Assembly (NCBI GenBank): GCA_050260675.1
Contig: JBLNCN010000011.1
Span: forward strand, 124,001 to 188,000
Source: JBBDIP01 sp050260675
GTDB lineage: Bacteria > Bacillota > Sulfobacillia > Fermentithermobacillales > Fermentithermobacillaceae
Length of the DNA stretch: 64,000 nt
Direction of reading: 5' to 3'
Notes under the pieces: model-generated
What the model was told of the DNA's origin: nothing
Database searches by the model: none
Seen by the model: only the letters and a program-made list of their open reading frames with translations
Part shown: one piece after another, positions 54,987 through 62,988 of the stretch
How the letters are laid out: each line of letters begins with the position of its first letter
Numbering within the stretch: position 1 is the stretch's first letter
Program-made: the position numbers and the translations under genes

Positions 54987-55673
54987 TCACGCCAAATGCA
55001 GATGGTTCTCTTTACAGAACGCAATGAGTGCATTATCGAGCACTTTGGTTCTTAAAATCTGCCATCCATATCCCACATACTGAACCGGGTTCACTTCCCT
55101 AGCGAGCCAAACAAGGTCCCTGTATGCTTGCTCGAAGAAACGCTTCTGACCATACTGGAACATGTTTCCGTAACGCCGAAAGAAGACTCGGGTGTACTGA
55201 CGGTCCACAGGGACTACAAGATCGGGTAGTAGATGATGGAGGGTCTTCGAACAGGCAACCAGTTTCGTATCGTTATCTACAATGTCTAGAAGCTGAATAA
55301 GGGTCCAGAGCCGCCTGATAGTATCCTCAACGTCAAGCGATGGGTCGTCTATGCATAGGCCATCCAATGAGATGGTTGCGCCCCGCATCGCTCGGATGGC
55401 ATCGCAAAACTGCGGCAACGGTGCCATTCTTGAGCCACGCGCACCGATGCCCCAGGCGGCAAGCGTCTCCCTAAGTGCTTGGATGAACGTATCATTGTCA
55501 ATAGCCGCTGCCGCACTTCCAAGAGCTTGTCTGGCCTTAATGGTCGCCGAGTGATAATCGAACTGTCCTGGCTTGTTGAAAGCGGGATCTGCATCGAAGA
55601 CTTTGACATATCTGGGGAAGTCGGAAGCCAGTTGCTCTAGACGGGGACTAACAACATCATCCCTCTTCACCAT
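54987..55673 (-). CDS. Unknown island protein with SKTLHHLLP...PVDR motif
   Basis: 228 residues from ATG at 55673 (CGGGAGGG upstream). Mostly helical. The segment ACSKTLHHLLPDLVVPVDRQYTR resembles a motif in helix-hairpin-helix/DNA-glycosylase-like and DUF6308-type proteins, but I cannot assign a family. Confidence 0.6.
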   Translation of the reverse strand: MVKRDDVVSPRLEQLASDFPRYVKVFDADPAFNKPGQFDYHSATIKARQALGSAAAAIDNDTFIQALRETLAAWGIGARGSRMAPLPQFCDAIRAMRGATISLDGLCIDDPSLDVEDTIRRLWTLIQLLDIVDNDTKLVACSKTLHHLLPDLVVPVDRQYTRVFFRRYGNMFQYGQKRFFEQAYRDLVWLAREVNPVQYVGYGWQILRTKVLDNALIAFCKENHLHLA

Positions 55674-55801
55674 GCAGCCCTCCCGGCCCAAGATGTTAGT
55701 AACATGGCTGTGTCTCTACAACCCGGCGCCAGACTAGCACTTCTCATACGAATATTGTCAAGTCACAGATCGGAGGAAGCAGACGGATCGGCCACCCGCA
55801 T

Positions 55802-55846
55802 CCCCCTCGGCGGCTCGCCCTATGATGGAACACGTAGAGCAGGACC
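55802..55846. repeat. Short duplicate of the 3' end of the NERD-helicase gene
   Basis: CCCCTCGGCGG and GATGGAACACGTAGAGCAGGA recur in the same order and at almost the same spacing as at 57390-57432. On minus the latter encodes LLYVFHH of the helicase. The GIY-YIG gene ends inside it. Confidence 0.7.
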
Positions 55847-56347
55847 GTCTGCAGCCTGGACAGCCTGTTCCTTACACTGAGCACGAAGGGCCCTAAGCAG
55901 CCCTGCATATGGGTTTCTTCTTGCCGACCTACCATCTATGTTGAGCGGAGGAATAACCATCGCAAGTACAAGTTTCTCGATGTCGCAGATCTCTTCTTTG
56001 GTCATATGTAGCGGCGCAAAGCCTATGTCGAGATTCCGGCGCATCCAAGCCGACAGACTCTCCTCATCTTCCTGTCTGAACCTATGACAGGAGAGATCCT
56101 GCCTAGTGGGGTGAGTTCTTCTGGGCAGTGCCCGATAGCCCATCTCTCGTCTCAGGATGGCGCCAATCGATCGCCGAACTGTCGAGCGCCCGGTCTTGCC
56201 GGTTTCAAAGTGCTGGCGGATATCCCTTGTTTGCAGACTGGACTCGGACTTCCCGATGTAGACTAGGTCAGTGGGACCACGGAGCAATCGTCTCGCGAAC
56301 GTCCTCGAACTCTGCTGTGTTCGTGCCATCAGGAAAAGGTTTCTCAA
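55820..56347 (-). CDS. GIY-YIG nuclease-family protein
   Basis: 175 residues, TTG start; 56326 (ATG) is an alternative. The core is LVYIGKSESSLQTR, then HFETGKTGRSTVRRSIGAIL, as in GIY-YIG proteins of the TG-x-STLRRSLGALL type. It overlaps the UDG-like gene by 80 bp, and its last residues come from the duplicated helicase fragment, so the C-terminus may be replaced. Confidence 0.65.
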   Translation of the reverse strand: MRNLFLMARTQQSSRTFARRLLRGPTDLVYIGKSESSLQTRDIRQHFETGKTGRSTVRRSIGAILRREMGYRALPRRTHPTRQDLSCHRFRQEDEESLSAWMRRNLDIGFAPLHMTKEEICDIEKLVLAMVIPPLNIDGRSARRNPYAGLLRALRAQCKEQAVQAADGPALRVPS

Positions 56348-56807
56348 TGACCAGAGCCGTATCGCTTTGGACGTGTCGTCTCACTTTTCTTCTCGTTGAC
56401 TCGTTGCCTACGATAAGGATGATCTTGGGTCTTAGAGCGTCAACCTCATTGGCCAGATGCTCCGTTGCGCAGCGGTCGTCGACATCCGATAGATCGTCCA
56501 GCGCGGGGTCATAACACTTCCGATGGTGTGTCCAGTAGATGTTGCCGTCGCAGAACTCCAGTAAGTACTTCTCGCAGTCAGGCTCTTCAGCCAGGTACCG
56601 ATAGCCGAAGAGGGCAAGGCACACCTCCCGAAAGAAGCGGATAGAGTACAGCGGTCTGTACATTGCGTCTACAGAAGGCATGGCGGAGATAAGCATGATT
56701 GGCTGCTTCTTCAGAGGAAAGAAGAAGGGAACGTATGCTCCCCCGTGGCAGAGTCTGCAGGATCCTATGCGCTTTGTGATCTCTCTCCCGTCCATGAGCG
56801 TGGTCAC
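56268..56807 (-). CDS. Uracil-DNA-glycosylase-superfamily-like protein
   Basis: 179 residues. Four cysteines at CRLC, RKCYDP and DRCATE are placed like the 4Fe-4S ligands of family-4 UDGs, and LRPKIILIVGNES matches the following strand. The catalytic GEAPG motif reads ISAMPS, and the HPS motif is not evident, so base excision is uncertain. The GTG start overlaps the previous gene by 4 bp. Confidence 0.6.
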   Translation of the reverse strand: MTTLMDGREITKRIGSCRLCHGGAYVPFFFPLKKQPIMLISAMPSVDAMYRPLYSIRFFREVCLALFGYRYLAEEPDCEKYLLEFCDGNIYWTHHRKCYDPALDDLSDVDDRCATEHLANEVDALRPKIILIVGNESTRRKVRRHVQSDTALVIEKPFPDGTNTAEFEDVRETIAPWSH

Positions 56808-57334
56808 TCCCTGTGCTTTATTCGGAGCACCGCTCGACCGAACTCCGCCACTCCATCAAGGCCGCCAAGAAGCGGGCCCACCAATATCACCGTCGAGGAG
56901 TCTTGTGGCTCCTTGAGTTCGACGATCCTCTCACGATGGTGCCTTTCGAAGTAGCTCAGCACATTCGCCTTGCTCAATCCCGGCCGGGCCCCGCCAAGTT
57001 TGCCGCGGTGAACCATGTACACCGTACCCGCCTCATCCTGGGCAAGAGCTCCGCCGATTCTCCGATCAACCCCAACAAACGGGAAGTTGATCTCAAAGTC
57101 GATCCCGACGGGAGATGTTCCGCGAGGCTTCGCAAACCCATAGGCGTTCCAGTAACGCCTCGGTCGTCGGAACGAAACCCACAGCCCGGGCTCCGAGAAC
57201 CAGTACAGCGTCGCATCGAATCGTCGTCCAACGTGAGCCAGCTGTCCTCTGGTCTCTTCGGTGCGGTTGGCTTGGACGTACTTCTCGTACTGCTCCTGGT
57301 ATTCAGCAACCTTGTCCTCTACGACCCTAAGCAT
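56804..57334 (-). CDS. Unknown protein, possibly McrA-like modified-DNA reader domain
   Basis: 176 residues, GGGGGAG ribosome site 6 bp after the helicase stop. The segments FEINFPFVGVDRRIGG and VYMVHRGKLGGARPGLSKANVLSYF resemble N-terminal parts of some ScoMcrA-like HNH restriction enzymes, but no nuclease motif follows. If so, it would sense DNA and pass it to the neighbours. Tentative. Confidence 0.5.
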   Translation of the reverse strand: MLRVVEDKVAEYQEQYEKYVQANRTEETRGQLAHVGRRFDATLYWFSEPGLWVSFRRPRRYWNAYGFAKPRGTSPVGIDFEINFPFVGVDRRIGGALAQDEAGTVYMVHRGKLGGARPGLSKANVLSYFERHHRERIVELKEPQDSSTVILVGPLLGGLDGVAEFGRAVLRIKHRE

Positions 57335-57340
57335 CCGTTA

Positions 57341-59032
57341 TCACTCCCCCTCCAGCTGCGGTTTTGCGGACATCACTTGAGCAGCCATACCCCTCGGCGG
57401 GTTGTCCTTGTGATGGAACACGTAGAGCAGGAACCGGGCCCTCGACCCGCCCACGTACACGTCCGCATCAGTGCAGGTCTGTTTGCCTTCCTTCAGACCG
57501 ATGAGGAACACAACGTCGGCCTCAAGGCCTTTGAACGAGCGTATGGTGGCGAAACGGATGCAGTTGCCCTTCGCATTCTTGAAGTCTTCTAGGTCCCACT
57601 CTTTGATCTTAGTGCACCCCTGGAGGCTGCTCTTCTCCAGCCGGTTGGGTGAGAGGATGACGATGCGGCTGGGCTTGATACCCTGGCTGACCAAGCGGCC
57701 GACCTCGGCTTCAATGAGCCGCTTCTCCTCCGGGCCTGAATCCCATGGAACGTGAACAACGGGGAGCCCTCCCAGGAGACCGGGACGAAGACCGCCCTCT
57801 TTCACGAACGAGCCGATCCACGTGCTGATATGCTCGGTGTTCCGAAGGTTGCGGGTGAGCCTGTGCTGCGACACTCCCATGGCCCGCAGGGCATCGATAT
57901 TGTGTCTGAACAGGTCCTGATTGGGGTCGGCGAAAACGTACAACTCGCCGTCATTCTCGTCTCTGAGCATGGCTTTCAGGCAGGTGTACCAGTTCTCCGA
58001 GAAGTCCTGACCTTCATCGACGATGATGGCATCGAACTTCTCCTCCATCGGGGCCTCAGCGAAGTACTCGAAGCCTGCTGTGGGCAGGATCTCATCGTAG
58101 AACCGGCTCATCTCGGTGCCCTCCGGCGGTTCCTGGAGACCCCGGCCAGCCCTGGCCAGCTGTCCAAGCAGGTAGTCGTGGAAGCTCCCGCACACGACCT
58201 CACTGGGGACCTGGCTGGCCATGTACGTCGCCAGATTCCTGTTGAAGCAGGTCAGGAACACCCTCTTCCCTGCCCTCTTGAGCCGGCGCGCCTTTTCGAG
58301 GGCCAGGAAGGTCTTCCCCGTCCCTGCCGCACCGAAGAACACTTTGCGCTTGTCCAACTCCGTCTCATCGAGGATGCGCTCCTGCTCGTCGGTGAGGACC
58401 TTCCTGGACTCCCTGTCGTAGCGGTCGATCTCCTCGTCCATCCCCGCGAAGAACCGGCACCTGGGGGCGAGGGCCTTCTGGATTAGGAGGTCAGTAGCGT
58501 GTTTCTCGGGTGGCAGATCATCTGTGGCGAATGCACGCCGGATGGCGGCCTCCGGGGAGTCAAGGTCAGGCTCCAGAAGCACACTCTCCCGTGCTAAGTT
58601 CGCCGGCAGATTGCCCCAGACATGGCTGCACTCGGGGAACCATAGAGCGTGCCGGACCTTCAGCGGGAAGTAGTCGGTCTCGGCCTTCTCCTTGTAGCGG
58701 TCGAGGATGGCGAACTTGGCCTTCTCGACCTGGGCGACCGGGTCCTTGGACATAAGCTCCTGCCGGCCCTGCTTCTGCTCGTACCACTGGCCACTGCTGT
58801 ATCCAACTTTGCCCTGCTTGACCTCAATCACGAGGTAGCCGAGAGTTGGACTCACCACGACGAAGTCGGCCTCGCCCGAATCGCTCTCAAGGTCCGGGGC
58901 AGCCGCAGTGCGGAACTTGTAGGAATAGAGGACTGTATAGGAGGCGGGGAGTTGGCGGAGCGCTGCGTATACTCTCTGCTCCCCATCATTGTCGATTAGG
59001 CGCGGGTCAAGGTCAGGGATCATGGTAGCCAT
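57341..59032 (-). CDS. NERD-domain superfamily 1 helicase
   Basis: 563 residues. N-terminal NERD nuclease-related domain (about 10-130: GEADFVVVSPTLGYLVIEVKQG), then a UvrD-like ATPase: FFGAAGTGKTFLALEKARRL, IIVDEGQDFSENW, LTRNLRNTEHI, IRSFKGLEADVVFL. DNA-unwinding or translocating enzyme with possible nuclease activity, a common theme in defence islands. AAGGGGA ribosome site. Confidence 0.88.
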   Translation of the reverse strand: MATMIPDLDPRLIDNDGEQRVYAALRQLPASYTVLYSYKFRTAAAPDLESDSGEADFVVVSPTLGYLVIEVKQGKVGYSSGQWYEQKQGRQELMSKDPVAQVEKAKFAILDRYKEKAETDYFPLKVRHALWFPECSHVWGNLPANLARESVLLEPDLDSPEAAIRRAFATDDLPPEKHATDLLIQKALAPRCRFFAGMDEEIDRYDRESRKVLTDEQERILDETELDKRKVFFGAAGTGKTFLALEKARRLKRAGKRVFLTCFNRNLATYMASQVPSEVVCGSFHDYLLGQLARAGRGLQEPPEGTEMSRFYDEILPTAGFEYFAEAPMEEKFDAIIVDEGQDFSENWYTCLKAMLRDENDGELYVFADPNQDLFRHNIDALRAMGVSQHRLTRNLRNTEHISTWIGSFVKEGGLRPGLLGGLPVVHVPWDSGPEEKRLIEAEVGRLVSQGIKPSRIVILSPNRLEKSSLQGCTKIKEWDLEDFKNAKGNCIRFATIRSFKGLEADVVFLIGLKEGKQTCTDADVYVGGSRARFLLYVFHHKDNPPRGMAAQVMSAKPQLEGE

Positions 59033-59077
59033 GGACTAATATCCCCTTCCAGGCAAAGTGCGCGGAAGTGGCAGGTG

Positions 59078-59364
59078 TCATACGGATGCTTCGAGGGCAA
59101 AGAGTGCATACCCTCCCGATTCGATGGAGTGTTCGGTCGCAGAGACGAACTCGTCGGAGTTTAGACAGCACGTGGCACGATAATCTGGAGCCTGACCCAA
59201 ACGTGGACAATCCTTCCACTCCCTGAGACAGTATGGACCTTCACCGGAGCCACAGCCGGGCCAACGTGGATACTGTCGATTGGCTGCGACTCCAACAGAG
59301 CGCACGGAAATGCGTCATTGGGCTCTGCCTTAGTCGGCTGCCCACCTATACTCAAACGCCTCAA
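59078..59364 (-). pseudogene. Possible decayed short gene between AIPR and helicase genes
   Basis: 297 bp without an intact gene. In one minus frame VGPAVAPVKVHTV...IVHVWVRLQIIV stops at 59161; in the next frame it seems to continue as DEFVSATEHS...GGYALFALEAS, ending at 59078. This looks like one short coding sequence broken by a frameshift. Weak evidence. Confidence 0.3.
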
Positions 59365-61093
59365 TCGGGAGCATCAGAACCGTTCTAAGGCGCTGAAGCG
59401 CATCTTTGCCCCCCGGAAGACCAGGCAGAATCGTAAAGTAGGTGTTGATAGCGGCATTGATAGCTGACAAACAGGTCTTTGCCTTGATCCAGTTGGGAGG
59501 GCTAAAGACGCGGTTGGCAGGCTGCGGCTGGTCGGCGGCGGAGGTCAACGCTGAGTTCAAGCACACACCAGCAGTATCGACCAATTCCGTGATTGCACCA
59601 GCACTCTTCGCTTGTTCATAACATCGACTAGGCCTTGGAACACGATCCGACTGGCTGTTCGATATCGAAAACAACATCGAGACTGCATACAGGTGGTGAT
59701 AGGGAGCATAGGCCTTCATAGCCAGCAAGGTCTGGTTGAAGCTTAATGGATTTGACGGCACCCACCTTCGCATGATCTCTTGCATCCATAGGTTCAGGGC
59801 CTGGGCATCCTCGGCATTGTACTCACGCTTGAACAGCTGTTCAAAGTGCTTGTCAAATATCTTTGCTTCGTTATACGCAACGTTCGGCCTTTGGGCATGC
59901 CACGATATAAGATACTTGCCAAGGTCGCTGAGATCCAGTACATGGCTGGGGGTTCTTTCGGCTGGCGGGGCCTCCCCCCTCTTGGTAACGAAATAGCCGA
60001 AGGGATACTTCTGCTCAAAAGCCTTCTTGAGAGCCAAGACGCGCCTATCATTACTTCTCAGATCCCTGGGTTTGACGGCGCTCTGGGAGTTGGTCGAAAT
60101 GCTTATTCGATCAGCTCTATCCCTGAGAGGAATCTCATAGAACCTGAACATCACGTAGGTCTCCTCGAGAGATCTCACTCGCTCGCTGCACGATAGGATA
60201 GTGTTGAGCGACTGACAGCCATTCACAACACTGAGACCCCTAAGGTCCAGAGTATGATCATGGAGAGCCATCCTATCGCAGATTGCAGTGATACCGTTGT
60301 GGAAGAAAAAGAAGTCTCTGTGCTTGTCGCCATAGATCGTGCTCTTGATGCCCTTATTTACCGCATTATTGAGTCCGAGAGACTGCCTAACATTCTTCTG
60401 GAAAAGGGTGCCATCCTTGACACCCGGGATGGAGACACAGTCGCGCAAAGGTATAGCGGCAAGAACCACCTTTGTACCCGCTATCGACATTGACAGGAAC
60501 TTGCCGGCCTCCAAGTTAAAGGAGTGGTTGATGCTCGGAACCCCTCTATCGAGAGCAACACTGTACCGCCGTTCTAGTTCCTCCAGATCAACAAGGTTGA
60601 TGGTTGCTGATATGTCATCCTTATCTGTCATACTCGCTAGGCTGTCCTGAAACGTCGCAAGGTCCTTCCTGGCTGAGTCAGTAAGGCGGGAAGTAACAAC
60701 TAGCTCGAACGAGACTTCATACTCCTCGTCAAGCGCATGGGCCACCTCAGCCAATTTCCTTTTCAGCCTGCTGTTCGCGACTTCCTGTAACCGTACCAAG
60801 TCCTTCAGCTGAAGCCACGAGGAAAAGACTTCCCGAATAGGCCCGGCATCAATAGTGCTGCCTTCAACAAACTTGCTTTGAATGATATACACCGTTGAGC
60901 GTTGATCGTCCACGACGACTGCGTCTATCTGTTTGTCATCTGCCCCGTCTGTTATGTCGTCCCGCGCCTCATTCATGTCGCGAAGGTGGATATTGCGAAG
61001 GTACCAAGCAACAAAGCGCTGGCCTTCATTGGCGAAGTTCTGGACGTAGTAGTCCTCCTTGATTGCCTCTTTGATCTGGTCGATCAATGCCAA
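59330..61093 (-). CDS. AIPR family protein (abortive infection phage resistance)
   Basis: 587 residues, TTG start with AGGAGG. The AIPR signature is clear: FFFFHNGITAICD, VVNGCQSLNTI, STNSQSAVKPRDLRSNDRRV. The N-terminus has a DDKQIDAVVVDD...IIQSKF pattern like a PD-(D/E)XK core. Family members are linked to phage resistance and often pair with nucleases or helicases. First gene of the minus-strand island array. Confidence 0.88.
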   Translation of the reverse strand: MALIDQIKEAIKEDYYVQNFANEGQRFVAWYLRNIHLRDMNEARDDITDGADDKQIDAVVVDDQRSTVYIIQSKFVEGSTIDAGPIREVFSSWLQLKDLVRLQEVANSRLKRKLAEVAHALDEEYEVSFELVVTSRLTDSARKDLATFQDSLASMTDKDDISATINLVDLEELERRYSVALDRGVPSINHSFNLEAGKFLSMSIAGTKVVLAAIPLRDCVSIPGVKDGTLFQKNVRQSLGLNNAVNKGIKSTIYGDKHRDFFFFHNGITAICDRMALHDHTLDLRGLSVVNGCQSLNTILSCSERVRSLEETYVMFRFYEIPLRDRADRISISTNSQSAVKPRDLRSNDRRVLALKKAFEQKYPFGYFVTKRGEAPPAERTPSHVLDLSDLGKYLISWHAQRPNVAYNEAKIFDKHFEQLFKREYNAEDAQALNLWMQEIMRRWVPSNPLSFNQTLLAMKAYAPYHHLYAVSMLFSISNSQSDRVPRPSRCYEQAKSAGAITELVDTAGVCLNSALTSAADQPQPANRVFSPPNWIKAKTCLSAINAAINTYFTILPGLPGGKDALQRLRTVLMLPIEAFEYRWAAD

Positions 61094-61280
61094 AGCGAAC
61101 GCCTCCTGTATTGTCTACTCAGTCAGCCTGGGGATCCCGCTGTAGCCACCTAGATTGCCGGGCTACCAAGGGCGCGCCTGCGCACACGGGAGCAAGTCGA
61201 GTCGGACCACCCGCTTAGTTCTTGCCTGGGTCCCGAGGCTCCTTCAGGTTGTGCCGTCGCCGGCCTGGTCTTACTTAGAA

Positions 61281-61320
61281 ACCACAGTCGTTTGGTTGAC
61301 AATTGGCAACTCACTGTGGT
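61281..61320. promoter_or_regulatory. Inverted repeat around a TTGACA box between divergent island genes
   Basis: Perfect ACCACAGT / ACTGTGGT arms with an inner GTTG/CAAC pair enclose TTGACA (61296-61301). Position between AIPR and HNH genes suggests an operator; no good -10 is seen at 17 bp. Confidence 0.4.
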
Positions 61321-61370
61321 CTCCTGAGCTCGAGGAAAGCAACTTCTCCGAGGCTGCGAGGTGATAGTCG

Positions 61371-62369
61371 GTGCCTCCTGATGGCGGATTCTCAGATAGG
61401 GACTTCTGGCGAGCGATCATCCTCTATGGACTCAATACCGCTACATACAAGATGGCACTGGGACAGTGCCTGGCCGACCTGGTTCGGCAAGGGCGGACGC
61501 AGATCTCCCTTGACAACTTGGCTCTCGAGTTTCACACCCTCTACAAGAAGCGGCTTGAGAACGGAAAACCCCAGTTGGTGACCCCAGGCAGGCAATCTAT
61601 CATGGAGCAAGTAGTTGAGCTGAGTAGCCTTGGTCAGATAGATGAAGAAACCATCATCAGCCGTGTTAAGGCCCAACCGTTCGCAGAAGTCATCCCCAGG
61701 TTCCATACAGTGAACGGTCAAGCCCTAGCGGTCAAGTTCTACGAGGTAGTCAAGGATAACCTCATCATCTCCGATGAGACTTGCCGTCTCTTCGAAGGTG
61801 GCAGAGGCTTCGATCTGCTCTACGAACTGGGGTCAAGATGGAGCCTGCTAGAATCCTCGTTTCAAATGCGGCGTGATGATAGTGCCTTAGTCAACGATGT
61901 CCGCCGGTTCTATCTTGAGCGGGGCTACGCGCGAACCGAGATCACCAGCTTAGTACCGGCTCTGCAGGGCTATCAGAACGGCATATGCTTCTACTGCGGC
62001 GAGGCGATGGGTGAGGAAGAAATCCACGTAGACCACGTGATACCCCGACAGCTGGTCCATCATGATGAGGTGTGGAACCTCGTCCTTGCTCACGACTTCT
62101 GCAACCAGCAGAAGAGCGACGCTCTTACTGAGCGCTACTACATTGAGAAACTCATAGAGCGCAATGAAGCGCTCATAATGAGCAACCATCCCCTCAAGAA
62201 AAGGCTTATAGCGGAACTCGGCGAAACACCCGCTCGTCGTCAACAGAACGTGTGGAAGGTTTACGAGGATGGTCGAACCGTCCTACGATACACATGGGAG
62301 GGTATCCGTGGGTACAATCCGGCCACCGACCCCTTCTACAAGTCGTTCGTGAGGAGCATCAACCGATGA
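61371..62369 (+). CDS. HNH endonuclease-domain protein
   Basis: 332 residues, GTG start with GAGGTGA. The C-terminal HNH core CFYCGEAM...HVDHVIPRQ...NLVLAHDFCNQQK includes zinc Cys pairs. The N-terminal about 200 residues are helical and unassigned, perhaps a sensor or specificity part. Divergent from AIPR; coupled to the next gene (ATGA). Confidence 0.82.
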   Translation: MPPDGGFSDRDFWRAIILYGLNTATYKMALGQCLADLVRQGRTQISLDNLALEFHTLYKKRLENGKPQLVTPGRQSIMEQVVELSSLGQIDEETIISRVKAQPFAEVIPRFHTVNGQALAVKFYEVVKDNLIISDETCRLFEGGRGFDLLYELGSRWSLLESSFQMRRDDSALVNDVRRFYLERGYARTEITSLVPALQGYQNGICFYCGEAMGEEEIHVDHVIPRQLVHHDEVWNLVLAHDFCNQQKSDALTERYYIEKLIERNEALIMSNHPLKKRLIAELGETPARRQQNVWKVYEDGRTVLRYTWEGIRGYNPATDPFYKSFVRSINR

Positions 62370-62692
62370 CCACCATCACCTACAACAAGCTAGTCAGGGA
62401 CCGAATCCCGGAGATCATCCGATCACAGGGCAAGTCATGCGTAGTAACGACCCTGGATAGGGCTGACCACCTGACTCACCTCAACGCTAAACTCAAGGAG
62501 GAACTCGAGGAGTATCTATCTTCTGGCGAGGTCATGGAACTCGCGGACGTCGTGGAGATCATCAGGGCGATACTGCAGGTAAAGGCAGTGAGTCTTGAGG
62601 AGTTTGAGGCGCTTAGAGAGAAGAAGCGTCAGTCGAATGGTGGTTTCGACAGAGGGTACTTCCTGGTAAGCGTGGAAGAACCGGGACGCTAG
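62366..62692 (+). CDS. MazG-like / phosphoribosyl-ATP pyrophosphohydrolase-like protein
   Basis: 108 residues, overlapping the HNH gene by 4 bp. YNKLVRDRIPEII at the start and EELEEYL...ELADVVEII carry the acidic metal-binding helices of all-alpha NTP pyrophosphohydrolases. It hydrolyses a nucleotide to the monophosphate; in islands such proteins may act on signalling or damaged nucleotides. Confidence 0.85.
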   Translation: MTTITYNKLVRDRIPEIIRSQGKSCVVTTLDRADHLTHLNAKLKEELEEYLSSGEVMELADVVEIIRAILQVKAVSLEEFEALREKKRQSNGGFDRGYFLVSVEEPGR

Positions 62693-62988
62693 GCCAAGAC
62701 AGAGCAGAGTGGGGTCTGCCCTAGCCACTAGGAACTGGACCTTCTCGGTCGCCTGCAGGCAAGACAACACAATCGGGAGATTGCTATCTTGGGAGAAGCG
62801 AAGGCTCCATATCAAACCATTGACGACAACCATGCCGATATCGTAGACAGACAAGCTTATGATTGTCTCGGAACGCATGTTCACATTTCGCGAGTACCTG
62901 GGCGTAGAGAGGAAATCCGCCATACCGCAGAGAACAGGCGGGTGCGGAAAGACAAAGACCGAGACATTCTCTAAGGAGAGGCAACACG
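62693..62988 (+). other. Intergenic stretch in the island
   Basis: No recognised gene. A 62-residue plus frame (62789-62974) rich in charged residues is possible, but it has no family match I know and no ribosome site. Confidence 0.4.
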
